From contig NZ_CP102197.1 in NCBI RefSeq assembly GCF_024584435.1, forward strand, positions 434,001 through 498,000: a stretch of DNA of 64,000 nucleotides. Direction: 5' to 3'. The translations under genes and the position numbers were made by a program. Below the pieces are notes generated by a model that was given only the letters and a program-made list of their open reading frames with translations, did not search any database and was not told where the DNA came from. The number at the start of each line of letters is the position of its first letter. Within the stretch, counting starts at the first letter, position 1. Shown piece after piece: positions 9,240-18,467 of the stretch. Source of the DNA: Schaalia odontolytica (lineage in GTDB: Bacteria; Actinomycetota; Actinomycetes; Actinomycetales; Actinomycetaceae).

Positions 9240-9277
9240 TTATCCACAGGGCGACTCGAGTCGCATCGATATCCACA
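9240..9277. promoter_or_regulatory. Two DnaA-box-like sites flanking a 14-bp palindrome
   Basis: A perfect DnaA box TTATCCACA lies at 9240-9248 and a one-mismatch copy ATATCCACA at 9269-9277, both in the same orientation. Together they make a direct repeat of TATCCACAGG spaced by 29 bp. Between them at 9251-9264 is the perfect palindrome GCGACTCGAGTCGC. The cluster sits in the short divergent region between the PemK/MazF-like gene and the TPR gene. Confidence 0.55.
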
Positions 9278-9364
9278 GGTGTCGTGACTGGGGAAGACGT
9301 GGGGCGGGCACGCGCGCGATCCTGGTGTTGATCGCAGATATCACGCCGAAAGAGGAAGGTGACA

Positions 9365-10363
9365 ATGATGTCAACGGGAACAACGCACGGTCCGACGCTC
9401 GCCCTGGACGCATGTGGTCGGTCTACCCGTGCGGCGGGAGAGGCCAGCGATGCCGACGCGCGGGCGATGGAATCCATCGCGGCGGCGCTCAGGTGTGCGG
9501 ATTCGGGCCGGATCGATCACGCGATCGATCACGCGATGGAGGTCTATGGCGACGAGCGCGTGTCTGTCGAAGAGCGGTTGGAGGCTGCCAAGCTGTGTGT
9601 CGACTGGCATGCTCGGTTGGGGGCGTTCGAACAATGCCGCCGGGTGGCTGCCGATGCCGTGCGACTGGGAGAGCAAGCGCTGGAGCGCGTTCACCCGCTC
9701 GTCCTCATGCTGCGTAACTCCGAGGCCTACTGGCTGGCAATTCTCGGCTGCAACGACATGGCGATACGCGCGTTCGCCTCTCTCGTCGCCGACCTCAGGC
9801 AGTGCCCCGGACTCGACCCACAGATCGCTTTCGCCATCCGCAACAACTCGGCCATGCCCTGGAAGAACGTGGGCAAGTGGCGCAAGGCGGCGCGCGTGTA
9901 CCGCGCGCTGCTGGACGACATGGAGGCTCAGCGCGACCCCGCTGACACGACCCTGCTCACGGTGCGGGACAACCTCGCCGAGGTCCTGTCCGCGGACCGG
10001 CAGTACGAGGAGGCGATCGGCCTGTACGAGGAGAACATGGACGCGCTGCTCTCGGTGACCGATCGGGGTGATTGGCGCGTCCTGCGCCTGCGACATGAGA
10101 TCGCCCGCAACACGTGGATGAGCGGCGAGAGAAACGGGGGAGAGGACCTGTGGCGCATCCTCGCCGAGGACTGCCGCAGATATCTCGGAGACAGGGATCC
10201 GCTCACGGCACGAGTACGGACTATCCTCCTGACGCTGGCCACCCTGCGAGGGGATGACGAGGAGGCCAGCCGTCTTGCGCGCAAGCTCCGCGACGACCAC
10301 CCCGACGATTGGGAGGACTGTGACCTGAGTGAGGCCATCTCGCTCATTACCGAGGTGGAGTGA
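9365..10363 (+). CDS. Tetratricopeptide-repeat protein of unknown function
   Basis: A soluble protein of about 332 residues, predicted all-helical, with degenerate TPR-like pairs (for example AYWLAILGCNDMAIRAFASL and WRKAARVYRALLDDM). It has no signal peptide, TM segment or catalytic motif, so a scaffold or regulatory role is likely. The ATG at 9365 follows AGAGGAAGG at a good distance; ATG 9368 and GTG 9359 are alternatives. It diverges from the PemK/MazF-like gene across a region with DnaA-box-like sites and precedes lepA by about 110 bp. I cannot assign a family beyond TPR. Confidence 0.7.
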   Translation: MMSTGTTHGPTLALDACGRSTRAAGEASDADARAMESIAAALRCADSGRIDHAIDHAMEVYGDERVSVEERLEAAKLCVDWHARLGAFEQCRRVAADAVRLGEQALERVHPLVLMLRNSEAYWLAILGCNDMAIRAFASLVADLRQCPGLDPQIAFAIRNNSAMPWKNVGKWRKAARVYRALLDDMEAQRDPADTTLLTVRDNLAEVLSADRQYEEAIGLYEENMDALLSVTDRGDWRVLRLRHEIARNTWMSGERNGGEDLWRILAEDCRRYLGDRDPLTARVRTILLTLATLRGDDEEASRLARKLRDDHPDDWEDCDLSEAISLITEVE

Positions 10364-10474
10364 GCGGGCGGGGAGCAGGAGTCGCCACTGTGCGCCACGT
10401 CCCGACCCACGACTAGCACAAAGGGGCGCGTCAATGGGACGATAAGTGAGGTCAACGATTTCACGGAGGTACAG

Positions 10475-12331
10475 GTGCCCATCCCCACGGCCGCGCAGCA
10501 GGCTCAGATTCGCCCGTCGCACACCCCGCAGGCGCAGATCCGCAACTTCTGCATTATTGCGCACATCGACCACGGCAAGTCCACCCTCGCGGACCGCATG
10601 CTGCAACTCACCGGCGTCGTTGAGGCACGCGAGATGCGCGATCAGTACCTCGACCGCATGGACATCGAACGCGAACGAGGAATCACGATCAAGAGCCAGG
10701 CTGTGCGCATGCCGTGGGCGCACGATGGCGTTCCCTATGCGCTCAACATGATCGATACGCCCGGACACGTGGACTTCACCTACGAGGTTTCCCGCTCCCT
10801 GGCGGCCTGCGAGGGAGCGGTGCTGCTCATCGACGCGGCCCAGGGAATCGAGGCCCAGACCCTGGCGAACCTCTACCTTGCCCTCGAGAACGACCTGGCA
10901 ATCATTCCCGTGCTCAACAAAATCGACCTTCCGGGCGCCCAACCGGAGAAGTACGCGCACGAGGTCGCGCAACTGATCGGCTGCGAGGAGGACGAGGTCC
11001 TGCGGGTGTCGGGCAAGACGGGCGAGGGCGTCGAGGCGCTCCTCGACCGCATCGTTGAGGTCGTCCCCGCCCCCGAAGGTAACCCCGACGCGCCGACCCG
11101 GGCGATGATCTTCGACTCCGTCTACGACACCTACAGGGGCGTGGTTACCTACGTGCGTGTCGTTGACGGTATCCTCTCGACCCGCCAGCGCGTGCGCATG
11201 ATGTCAACGGGTGCCACCCACGAGCTGCTTGAGCTGGGCGTGATCTCCCCCGAACCCACCCCCGAGGAGGGTATCGGCGCGGGTGAGGTCGGGTACCTGA
11301 TCACGGGCGTGAAGGACGTGCGCCAGTCTCGAGTTGGCGACACCGTGACCAGCCACGTGCACGGTGCGACCGAGCCTCTGGCTGGCTACCGAGACCCCAA
11401 CCCGATGGTTTTCTCCGGCATCTACCCGGTTGACGGCTCGGACTTTCCCGATCTGCGCGACGCCCTCGAACGCCTCCAGCTCAACGACGCTGCCCTGACC
11501 TTCGAACCGGAATCCAGCGCCGCCCTCGGCTTCGGCTTCCGGTGTGGCTTCCTGGGCTTGCTGCACCTGGAGATCATTCGCGAGAGGCTCGAAAGAGAGT
11601 TCAACCTCGACCTGATCGCCACGGCGCCCAACGTCGTCTACCGCGTCATCACGGAGGACGGAACGCAGGTGCGTGTCGACAACCCGAGCGAGTTCCCCGA
11701 GGGCAAGATCTCCGAGGTATGCGAGCCCGTCGTGAACGCGACGATCCTGACCCCCACCGAGTTCACGGGGACCATCATGGAGCTGTGCCAGGAACGGCGC
11801 GGCTCCATGCGGGGCATGGACTATCTCAGCGAGGAGCGCGTTGAGCTGCACTACCAGCTGCCCCTGGCCGAGATCGTCTTTGACTTCTTCGACCAGCTCA
11901 AGTCCCGCACCCGCGGGTACGCATCCCTGGACTACCAGGAGAGCGGAGAACAGAGCGCCGATCTGGTCAAGGTCGACATCCTCCTCAACGGTGACCGCGT
12001 CGATGCCTTCAGCGCGATCGTTCACCGAGACGGCGCGTACGCCTACGGTCAGCGCATGACCAAGCGGCTCAAGGAACTCATTCCCCGCCAGCAATTCGAG
12101 ATTCCGGTTCAGGCGGCGGTCGGCTCGCGAGTGATCGCCCGCGAGACCATCAAGGCGCTGCGCAAGGACATGCTCGCCAAGTGCTACGGCGGCGACATCA
12201 CGCGTAAACGCAAGCTGCTGGAGAAGCAGAAGGAAGGCAAGAAGCGCATGAAGTCGATCGGACGGGTCGACGTTCCCCAGGAGGCGTTCATCGCTGCCCT
12301 GACGTCCGACGTTCCGACGGGCAAGAAGTGA
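10475..12331 (+). CDS. lepA: Elongation factor 4 (ribosome back-translocase)
   Basis: A 618-residue translational GTPase that binds ribosomes and acts during stalled or early translation. G1 is AHIDHGKST (29-37), G3 is DTPGH, and NKID is G4. EF-G-like domains follow, then the LepA-specific C-terminal domain ending in lysines around [16 protein letters not shown], which is diagnostic for EF4. The GTG at 10475 follows GGAGG. The stop overlaps the next start (trmB) by GTGA, indicating translational coupling. Confidence 0.97.
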   Translation: MPIPTAAQQAQIRPSHTPQAQIRNFCIIAHIDHGKSTLADRMLQLTGVVEAREMRDQYLDRMDIERERGITIKSQAVRMPWAHDGVPYALNMIDTPGHVDFTYEVSRSLAACEGAVLLIDAAQGIEAQTLANLYLALENDLAIIPVLNKIDLPGAQPEKYAHEVAQLIGCEEDEVLRVSGKTGEGVEALLDRIVEVVPAPEGNPDAPTRAMIFDSVYDTYRGVVTYVRVVDGILSTRQRVRMMSTGATHELLELGVISPEPTPEEGIGAGEVGYLITGVKDVRQSRVGDTVTSHVHGATEPLAGYRDPNPMVFSGIYPVDGSDFPDLRDALERLQLNDAALTFEPESSAALGFGFRCGFLGLLHLEIIRERLEREFNLDLIATAPNVVYRVITEDGTQVRVDNPSEFPEGKISEVCEPVVNATILTPTEFTGTIMELCQERRGSMRGMDYLSEERVELHYQLPLAEIVFDFFDQLKSRTRGYASLDYQESGEQSADLVKVDILLNGDRVDAFSAIVHRDGAYAYGQRMTKRLKELIPRQQFEIPVQAAVGSRVIARETIKALRKDMLAKCYGGDITRKRKLLEKQKEGKKRMKSIGRVDVPQEAFIAALTSDVPTGKK

Positions 12332-13176
12332 GCGCGCCTGACTCGGGCCGGGACGCGGCCTGCGGTACTCGCGGACGCGAGGGTGCCCCCGGTGCGCGTC
12401 TGCTCGGCGAGGTGACCGAGGGCGGCGTGTTCATGAGCCGCACGAAGTCGTTTACGAGGCGCACGCGCGAGCTTGCACCCAACCTGGCGCGCACGTGGGA
12501 GGCGCACGCGTCACGTTACGTCGTCGAGCCTCGCCGCGGAGTCGGATACACGACCGTTGCAGAGGACTTCCGGCTCGATCTACCCGAGCTTTTCGGGCGT
12601 GAGAGGGCGGTGACGCTGGAGATCGGATCGGGCACGGGCGAGCAGATCGTCGCCGCAGCAGCCGCCCACCCCGAGCGGGACTTTCTCGCCCTTGAAGTGT
12701 GGGTGCCGGGGATCGCCAAGCTCGTCTCCAAGGCGGTGAGCGCGGGCGTGGACAATATCCGGGTTCTCGAGGCAGACGCAGCTCAGGCCCTGCCCATCAT
12801 GCTGGGGGATGGGGTCTTGGACGAGGTGTGGACCTTCTTCCCCGACCCGTGGCGCAAGGCGCGCCACCGCAAGCGGCGGCTGGTCTGCGACGACTTCGCG
12901 CTCGAGGTGGCGCGCCTCCTGCGCGACGGGGGAGCGTGGCGGCTCGCCACCGATTGGGACGACTACGCCTGGCAGATGCGCGACGTCGTCGAGGCGTGCG
13001 AGCTGCTGGATAATCCGTATGCCGGTCAGCGCCCGGACCCGAACGATCCTCAGCCCGGCCGCGGGGGTTTTGCCCCGCGCTTTTCGGGGCGCGTGGTCAC
13101 CCACTTCGAGACGCGCGGCACGGATGCGAGGCGTAGGGTCCACGATATCGTCGGCATCCGGCGGCCCCGTGGCTAA
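12328..13176 (+). CDS. trmB: tRNA (guanine-N7)-methyltransferase
   Basis: An SAM-dependent enzyme that methylates G46 in the tRNA variable loop. The protein shows the Rossmann motif [10 protein letters not shown] and the family signature [17 protein letters not shown], with the late [10 protein letters not shown] segment. With the GTG at 12328 the protein is 282 aa and overlaps lepA. An internal ATG at 12433 ([13 protein letters not shown]) gives 247 aa and matches the typical TrmB N-terminus better, so the first 35 residues may not be translated. Downstream hemW is separated by 48 bp. Confidence 0.92.
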   Translation: MSAPDSGRDAACGTRGREGAPGARLLGEVTEGGVFMSRTKSFTRRTRELAPNLARTWEAHASRYVVEPRRGVGYTTVAEDFRLDLPELFGRERAVTLEIGSGTGEQIVAAAAAHPERDFLALEVWVPGIAKLVSKAVSAGVDNIRVLEADAAQALPIMLGDGVLDEVWTFFPDPWRKARHRKRRLVCDDFALEVARLLRDGGAWRLATDWDDYAWQMRDVVEACELLDNPYAGQRPDPNDPQPGRGGFAPRFSGRVVTHFETRGTDARRRVHDIVGIRRPRG

Positions 13177-13224
13177 GGAAGTGCGCGCGGGGCGCACACG
13201 CGTGCCTGCGCGGAGACGGCGCCT

Positions 13225-14517
13225 ATGAGCCCGGCGCAACCCGACGGCGTGCGCTGGCCGGTCGACGGCTCACTCGGTCCGGACCTGGTCGAGGTCGACC
13301 GCCGCCGTCCGCTCTCCCTGTACGTGCACGTTCCCTTCTGCCGGGTGCGCTGCGGATACTGCGATTTCAACACCTACACGGTCGGCTTCGGCCCGGGCGC
13401 GCAGGTGGGAGACTACGCCCCCTCCGTGCTGGCCGAGGCTCGACTCGCCACGCGCGTCATGGCGGATGCCGGGATGAAAGCGCGCCGGGCGCAGACGGTG
13501 TTCTTCGGGGGAGGAACGCCGACGATGCTGGCAACGGCGGAACTCATCGAGATCCTGCGCGGCCTTGACGAGGCGGTCGGCATCGCCAAGGACGCCGAGG
13601 TCACCCTGGAAGCCAATCCCGACTCGGTGACACGCTCCGGCCTGCGAGAGCTGGCGCACGCCGGATTCACCCGCGTCTCCTTCGGCATGCAATCGGCGGT
13701 CCCTTCCGTCCTTCGCACCTTGGATCGCACCCACGCTCCCAATCGCGTCCCCCTGGTAGTGGAGTGGGCCAAGGAAGCGGGTCTGTCGACCTCTCTCGAC
13801 CTGATTTACGGAACCCCCGGTGAGGGGCTGACCGACTGGGAGACTTCTCTTCGGTGTGCGCTCTCATACCGGCCCGATCACATCAGCGCGTACGCCCTCG
13901 TCGTCGAAGAGGGAACCAAGATGGGCCGGCAGGTCGCCAGGGGAGAACTCCCCACCCCCGACCCCGACGATGAGGCTGCGAAGTATGAGCTGGCGGATGA
14001 GCTGCTGGGGGAGGCCGGCTACGCGTGGTATGAGATCTCCAACTTCGCGCGCGTGACGGAAGGCGACCGCTCGCCGGTCCGGGCGCCCACGTCCTACGTG
14101 CACGCCTCGCGACATAACCTGGCCTACTGGCGTGATTGGGACTGGTGGGGGCTCGGGCCCGGCGCCCACTCGCACGTCGGACGCGCGCGCTGGTGGAATG
14201 TCAAGAATCCCGCGGCGTACGCGGCGCGCGTGCGCGAGGGAGTTTCGCCCGCGTTTGCAGGAGAAATTCTCAGCGATGAGACGCGTGAGCTGGAGCGCGT
14301 GATGCTCGGTGTGCGTACCGCGGAGGGAATTGCGCTCGACAGTCTGCCCGTCGTCGCTGACGGGGAAGGTGGGGAGGTAGCGTCGGGCGTGCGCGTCGAA
14401 GCGCTCGTCGCTGATGGGCTCATTGATGGGGGCGAGGCCGCGAAAGGCCGGGTGGTCCTGACGCTGCGGGGACGCCTGCTGGCCGACTACGTGACGCGCG
14501 AGCTCATGGGGTATTGA
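13225..14517 (+). CDS. hemW: HemW-type radical SAM protein (heme chaperone)
   Basis: A 430-residue member of the HemN/HemW radical SAM family, long annotated as oxygen-independent coproporphyrinogen III oxidase. The cluster motif is CRVRCGYC (C39, C43, C46), followed by FFGGGTPTML and NPDSVT. It is shorter than true HemN and lacks HemN's N-terminal extra cysteine segment, which favours HemW, a heme-binding/insertion factor. A GGAGA sequence lies 9 nt before the ATG. It commonly follows lepA in bacteria, supporting orthology. Heme binding itself is inferred from the family. Confidence 0.9.
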   Translation: MSPAQPDGVRWPVDGSLGPDLVEVDRRRPLSLYVHVPFCRVRCGYCDFNTYTVGFGPGAQVGDYAPSVLAEARLATRVMADAGMKARRAQTVFFGGGTPTMLATAELIEILRGLDEAVGIAKDAEVTLEANPDSVTRSGLRELAHAGFTRVSFGMQSAVPSVLRTLDRTHAPNRVPLVVEWAKEAGLSTSLDLIYGTPGEGLTDWETSLRCALSYRPDHISAYALVVEEGTKMGRQVARGELPTPDPDDEAAKYELADELLGEAGYAWYEISNFARVTEGDRSPVRAPTSYVHASRHNLAYWRDWDWWGLGPGAHSHVGRARWWNVKNPAAYAARVREGVSPAFAGEILSDETRELERVMLGVRTAEGIALDSLPVVADGEGGEVASGVRVEALVADGLIDGGEAAKGRVVLTLRGRLLADYVTRELMGY

Positions 14518-14631
14518 CACGAGGTGAACCCTGCGTGGCGTGGCCGCGCGCTCGGGGCGTGGGCGCAAGAGGTACGCGTCTCTCTTTTGGTGGCGCCACC
14601 GCGAGTTAGGCGCGCCATTTCGAGGAATCTA

Positions 14632-14670
14632 CTTGTCAATCGGTAAAAGTGTATCCTATGACAAGCTTGT
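14632..14670. promoter_or_regulatory. CTTGTCA inverted repeat plus adjoining palindrome upstream of satD-like gene
   Basis: CTTGTCA (14632-14638) and TGACAAG (14659-14665) form an inverted repeat with a 20-nt spacer, and ACAAGCTTGT (14661-14670) is itself a perfect palindrome, giving three CTTGT half-sites. TTGTCA (14633-14638) and TATGAC (14657-14662) also lie 18 nt apart and could be -35/-10 elements, so the repeat may be an operator over the promoter. The 287-bp gap between hemW and the satD-like gene is AT-richer than its surroundings and otherwise holds no gene I recognise. Confidence 0.45.
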
Positions 14671-14804
14671 ATTACGTGCTGATATTGTTGACATCGTGCC
14701 TCGGGTGTGTTTGCCTAGGGGGGTCATGTGAAGTCTCGCTGTCCGCATCCCCTCTTCCGAGAAGGGGCTTGTGGAGGGTTAAATACAAGGAAAAGTGTGG
14801 TCTT

Positions 14805-15488
14805 GTGACTCTTCGTTATGCTGTCATCGCCGACATCGTTGGTTCCCGTACACTCACCAATCGCCCGGACGCCCAGCGCACCTTCGAGGAGACCTTCGAG
14901 AAGGCAAGTCAGGGGCTTACCTTGCTGGAGGCTCCCTACGCCACGGTTGGGGACGAGTTTCAGGCGGTCGCCAACTCGCTCGAAGACGCGCTCCTGCTGA
15001 CGCTGCGCTCCCAGCTCCTCCTGCCCCCTCAGCTCCAGCTGCGCTTCGGCATCGGTGCCGGTCGCATCGAGGAGCTGCCCGGCGGGGTGCACGGACACCC
15101 GCGCTCGCGCGCAGCTGACGTGGCCTCGCTCCAGGACGGCTCGGCGTGGTGGGCGGCTCGCGCCGCAATCAACCGGGCGCACCAGGTGCAGGATTCCTCC
15201 AACCCCTTCATTCGTACCTGGTTCATCGCGGACTCTTCGGTCGAGGCCACGATCTCCCCGAACTACCAAACCTGCGTCAACGCGCTGCTGAGCCTGCGTG
15301 ATCACGCCATCCTCAAGCTGTCGGCGCGCCACCGCCGGATCACCGCCTCGCTGCTGCTGGGCAAGACCCAGGTCGAGATCGCGCGGGTCGAGAAGCTCTC
15401 CCAGCAGGCGATTTCAGACTTCGCCCGGGGCTCGGGGGCAGGGCTGATTCAATCCTCGCTGATCATCGCGGAGGCGGCTCGTGCATGA
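14805..15488 (+). CDS. SatD-family protein with C-terminal helix-turn-helix
   Basis: About 227 residues. The N-terminus (TLRYAVIADIVGSR) and TVGDEFQA resemble SatD-family proteins, which have a nucleotide-cyclase-like core of unknown chemistry. The C-terminus (about 175-215) reads like a sigma-region-4 or LuxR-type helix-turn-helix, with LLLGKTQVEIARVEKLSQQAI. This suggests a DNA-binding sensor. The GTG at 14805 follows AAGGAAAAG. The next gene starts inside its last codons (8-nt overlap), so the two are coupled. SatD was named from a streptococcal acid-tolerance locus; the function here is unknown. Confidence 0.7.
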   Translation: MTLRYAVIADIVGSRTLTNRPDAQRTFEETFEKASQGLTLLEAPYATVGDEFQAVANSLEDALLLTLRSQLLLPPQLQLRFGIGAGRIEELPGGVHGHPRSRAADVASLQDGSAWWAARAAINRAHQVQDSSNPFIRTWFIADSSVEATISPNYQTCVNALLSLRDHAILKLSARHRRITASLLLGKTQVEIARVEKLSQQAISDFARGSGAGLIQSSLIIAEAARA

Positions 15489-16314
15489 AACCCTCCTCCT
15501 GGGCATCGCCGCCTCGGAGCTGACGGTTCTCCTGACGTCGGATCCGCGGCGCTGGTCGCGGCGACTGATCGTCTTCCTGTCCCTTCTGCTCGTCGTCATC
15601 TGCTACTCCGGGTTCTTCCTGGGCGCGAGCGCTCTCGCAAACGCGCTGGGCGCCGCGCTCGCTCTCGTCTGGTTCGGCTGGGACCTGACCGATCCCAGTG
15701 CCCGGGGCGTCCTCGCGCGGTGGGCGTGCGCCTCCCTCGGCCTGGTGGCGCTCATGAGCCTGAATCCCGTCGACTTTCCTCTCCTGTCCCTTCTTGCCGG
15801 GCGCTCCATTGACCTGATCATCGCGGTGGTCTTCCTCGTGACGGGCCCCGCCAACTACCTGATCACGGCCATCCTGCAGTGCGCGCGCGGCCGCTCCTGC
15901 GATCCCGTCCCCGGCTGGATTAACGCGCCCGTGCTGCCCGCTATGCTCTCCCATTGGCACAAAGGCAGGGAGCAAACGGAAGCGGCGGATCCCGATAAGG
16001 CCCCGATCAGCGCCGGCTCCATTCCCATCGTCTCCCACAAAGAAGGTTCCGCCGAGGGCTCCGGCGACGGGGTTGCCTTGCGTGGCGGGCGGTGGATCGG
16101 TCCCCTCGAACGCCTCCTCATCATCATCCTTGCGGGTGCGGGCGCCGAGGTCGCGATCGGGGCTGTCGTCGCGGCCAAGGGGGTCATCCGATTCCCCGAA
16201 ATCTCCCAGGACTCCTCGGGCGAGAAGGCCGAAGAGTTCCTCATCGGTTCGGTGTCGTCGTGGATACTGGCGGCCCTCGTGTCCCTGTTCATCCGAGTCG
16301 TGATCGGAAACTGA
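15481..16314 (+). CDS. Polytopic membrane protein, DUF3307-like partner of the SatD-family gene
   Basis: 277 residues: about five TM helices in 1-130, a cytoplasmic linker (about 140-195, Ser/Glu/Gly rich), then GRWIGPLERLLIIILAG and a last pair of TM segments. The GxWIGxLERxL...AKxxxRFxEI pattern is what I recall from DUF3307-type membrane proteins, which often neighbour satD genes. The GTG at 15481 overlaps the end of the SatD-family gene, implying a stoichiometric complex or sensor pair. No transport motif is visible. Function unknown. Confidence 0.6.
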   Translation: MHETLLLGIAASELTVLLTSDPRRWSRRLIVFLSLLLVVICYSGFFLGASALANALGAALALVWFGWDLTDPSARGVLARWACASLGLVALMSLNPVDFPLLSLLAGRSIDLIIAVVFLVTGPANYLITAILQCARGRSCDPVPGWINAPVLPAMLSHWHKGREQTEAADPDKAPISAGSIPIVSHKEGSAEGSGDGVALRGGRWIGPLERLLIIILAGAGAEVAIGAVVAAKGVIRFPEISQDSSGEKAEEFLIGSVSSWILAALVSLFIRVVIGN

Positions 16315-16326
16315 CCCGCGCGTCGC

Positions 16327-16332
16327 TACAGT
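16327..16332 (+). promoter_or_regulatory. -10 element for leaderless DUF3097 gene
   Basis: TACAGT is followed by 7 nt and the GTG at 16340, with no Shine-Dalgarno sequence. Typical leaderless arrangement. Confidence 0.55.
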
Positions 16333-16339
16333 AGGGCGG

Positions 16340-17236
16340 GTGACGACAATGGATCCCTACGGGCGCAACATCTTCGAGCATGATCCCCACCGCGACGGTC
16401 CGGGCGCGCGGCGCCCGCGCTCGACGCCGGTTCACGTCGAGGTGGGAATGGTGCTGGAAGACGTCTCCTCGGGCTGGGTGGGTGCGGTGACGCGCGTCGA
16501 GAAATCGGGCGGGGTACACCTGGTAGAACTCGAGGATCGGCGCGGCGCGCGTCGTTCCTTTCCCCTGGGTCCGGGCTTCTGGCTGGAGGGGCGGCCCATC
16601 GAAGCGCTCCCTCCCCGCCCTGCCCCCGCCTCGACCCAGGGGTGGGCCACGGCCTCGGGTCGCAGGGTGACGAATTCGGGGTCCTTCGCTCCCGAATCGA
16701 GCGGCCCCAAGGTCGCCAAGCGCTCGCGCATCTGGGTCGAGGGGCGCCACGACGCGGACCTCATCCAGCACGTGTGGGGCGAAGACCTGGCTGAGGCTGG
16801 GATCGCCGTGCAGCTGCTTGACGGCGTGGACAACCTGGAGGACATCCTGGAGGTGTTCGCACCGACCGAGCGCGCGCGGGCGGGCGTCCTCGTCGATCAC
16901 ATGGTGCCCCGGTCGAAGGAGTCGCGCATCGCTGAGGCCGTCTCGGGGCGCTGGCCGGGCGCGGTCCTCGTCCTCGGGCACCCCTTCGTCGACATCTGGC
17001 AGGCTGTCAAGCCCGAGCGGCTCGGCTTACGCGCGTGGCCCCAGATCCCGCGAGGAGTGGACATCAAGCACGGCACCCTCGCTGCCCTGGGGTGGCCGCA
17101 CGCCGATCAGCGCGATATTGCGATCGGCTGGAAACGGATCCTTTCGACGGTGCGCACCTACCGCGACCTCGAGCCCGCCCTGTTGGGACGGGTCGAGGAA
17201 CTGATTGACTTCGTCACGGTTCCCTGGGCGCAGTGA
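16340..17236 (+). CDS. DUF3097-family protein
   Basis: A 298-residue protein conserved in actinobacteria just upstream of hrcA-dnaJ. The N-terminal part (MDPYGRNIFEHDP..., about 1-85) looks like a small beta-rich domain. From about 128 on, RIWVEGRHDADLIQHVWGEDL, LLDGVDNLEDIL and VLVDHMVPRSKESRIA resemble a TOPRIM-like fold with acidic residues (E, DxD-like), suggesting nucleic-acid or nucleotide chemistry, though none is demonstrated. The GTG at 16340 is probably leaderless; ATG 16349 is the alternative. Confidence 0.8.
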   Translation: MTTMDPYGRNIFEHDPHRDGPGARRPRSTPVHVEVGMVLEDVSSGWVGAVTRVEKSGGVHLVELEDRRGARRSFPLGPGFWLEGRPIEALPPRPAPASTQGWATASGRRVTNSGSFAPESSGPKVAKRSRIWVEGRHDADLIQHVWGEDLAEAGIAVQLLDGVDNLEDILEVFAPTERARAGVLVDHMVPRSKESRIAEAVSGRWPGAVLVLGHPFVDIWQAVKPERLGLRAWPQIPRGVDIKHGTLAALGWPHADQRDIAIGWKRILSTVRTYRDLEPALLGRVEELIDFVTVPWAQ

Positions 17237-17319
17237 GGATCCCGGGTTGCGCGTCGCGTTCGCGGCGAGCGCACGCCCCGACCCTTCATGTCGCCTCCCT
17301 CCGGCAACGGGGAGTAGCA

Positions 17320-17346
17320 TTGGCACTCAGGAAGCGGGAGTGCCAG
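17320..17346. promoter_or_regulatory. CIRCE operator
   Basis: TTGGCACTC-N9-GAGTGCCAG is an inverted repeat matching the CIRCE consensus TTAGCACTC-N9-GAGTGCTAA with one change per arm. It ends 17 nt before the hrcA start, so HrcA should repress its own operon and be relieved by heat shock. Confidence 0.9.
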
Positions 17347-17363
17347 GAGTGGAGGGAGCTGAG

Positions 17364-18407
17364 ATGCCGAGGAACAGCGCGCAGAGCCGCAGGCTTGACG
17401 TGTTGCGCGCCATCGTCACCCAGTACGTGGCCACCCGCGAACCTGTCGGCTCCAAGGCAATCGCCGCGGGGGGACTGGGGGTCTCCTCCGCGACCATCCG
17501 CAACGACATGGCCGTGTTGGAAGAGGCAGGCCTCATCTACCAGCCGCACACCTCCGCCGGGCGCGTGCCCACCGACCGCGGATACCGGGTCTTCGTTGAC
17601 CGTCTCGCGGAGCTCAAGCCGATGAGCGCCCCCGAGCGCCACGCTCTTGAGGCCTTTCTGGCCGAGTCCGTCGACATCGACGACGTCGTGGAGCGATCCG
17701 TCCGCCTCCTCGCTCAGGTCACTCACCAGGTCGCGCTCGTGCAGTATCCGGGTGCGCGCGTGCGTACCCTCAAGCACCTCGAGGTCGTCGGCCTCCCGCC
17801 CAGCCGAGCCCTCGTGGTCGTCATCACGGCCGACGGGCAGGTGGGCGAGCGCACCCTGACGCTCGAGGTGCCGCTGAGCGAGGATGAGCTCCGCGACGCG
17901 CGAGAGCACCTGCGCCGCCACTGCGACGGAGCGACCTCCGCGAACGTGCGCGACTGCGTGGCCGAGGCCGCCACCTCGGCCGCACCTAGCCAGGCCCCTA
18001 CCGTCGAAGTGCTCGGAGCAGCCCTGTGCGAACTGCTCAGCGGAGCCAGCGACACGAAGATCGTCGTCGCAGGGGCGGCTAACCTCGCCCGAGGAGCCCT
18101 CGACTTTCGTGACATCGCCCCCGTTCTCGACGCCCTCGAAGAACAGGTGGTTCTCATGCGACTCTTCGCCGAGGCCGACCCCGGCGACGACCTGCACGTC
18201 AGCATCGGCGCGGAGAACCCCCACGATGGCCTCGCCGAGGCAGCCGTCGTCACGGGAACCTACCAGGCTGGGGCGCGCCAGGGCGAGGGGCTGGCACACC
18301 TGGGAATCGTGGGACCCATGCGGATGGACTACGCGCGGACCATGAGTTCGGTGAGGGCCGTGGCGGCCTACCTTTCCCGGTACCTGGCTCAGGGACCGCG
18401 CAGCTAA
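17364..18407 (+). CDS. hrcA: Heat-inducible transcription repressor HrcA
   Basis: A 347-residue repressor that binds CIRCE operators and is kept folded by GroEL. An N-terminal winged helix has LDVLRAIVTQYVATREPVGSK and SSATIRNDMAVLEEAGLI, with the wing HTSAGRVPTDRGYR (residues 1-80). A GAF-like dimerisation domain follows. The ATG at 17364 is chosen because GGAGGGAG lies just upstream and the CIRCE element precedes it; the frame is open further upstream but those residues overlap the operator. dnaJ follows by 60 bp and rsmE after that. Confidence 0.96.
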   Translation: MPRNSAQSRRLDVLRAIVTQYVATREPVGSKAIAAGGLGVSSATIRNDMAVLEEAGLIYQPHTSAGRVPTDRGYRVFVDRLAELKPMSAPERHALEAFLAESVDIDDVVERSVRLLAQVTHQVALVQYPGARVRTLKHLEVVGLPPSRALVVVITADGQVGERTLTLEVPLSEDELRDAREHLRRHCDGATSANVRDCVAEAATSAAPSQAPTVEVLGAALCELLSGASDTKIVVAGAANLARGALDFRDIAPVLDALEEQVVLMRLFAEADPGDDLHVSIGAENPHDGLAEAAVVTGTYQAGARQGEGLAHLGIVGPMRMDYARTMSSVRAVAAYLSRYLAQGPRS

Positions 18408-18467
18408 TCGCGCCAACACGCGCACACGACAGGACGAACGAACGCCCCAAGGGAAGGAACCGCAAGC

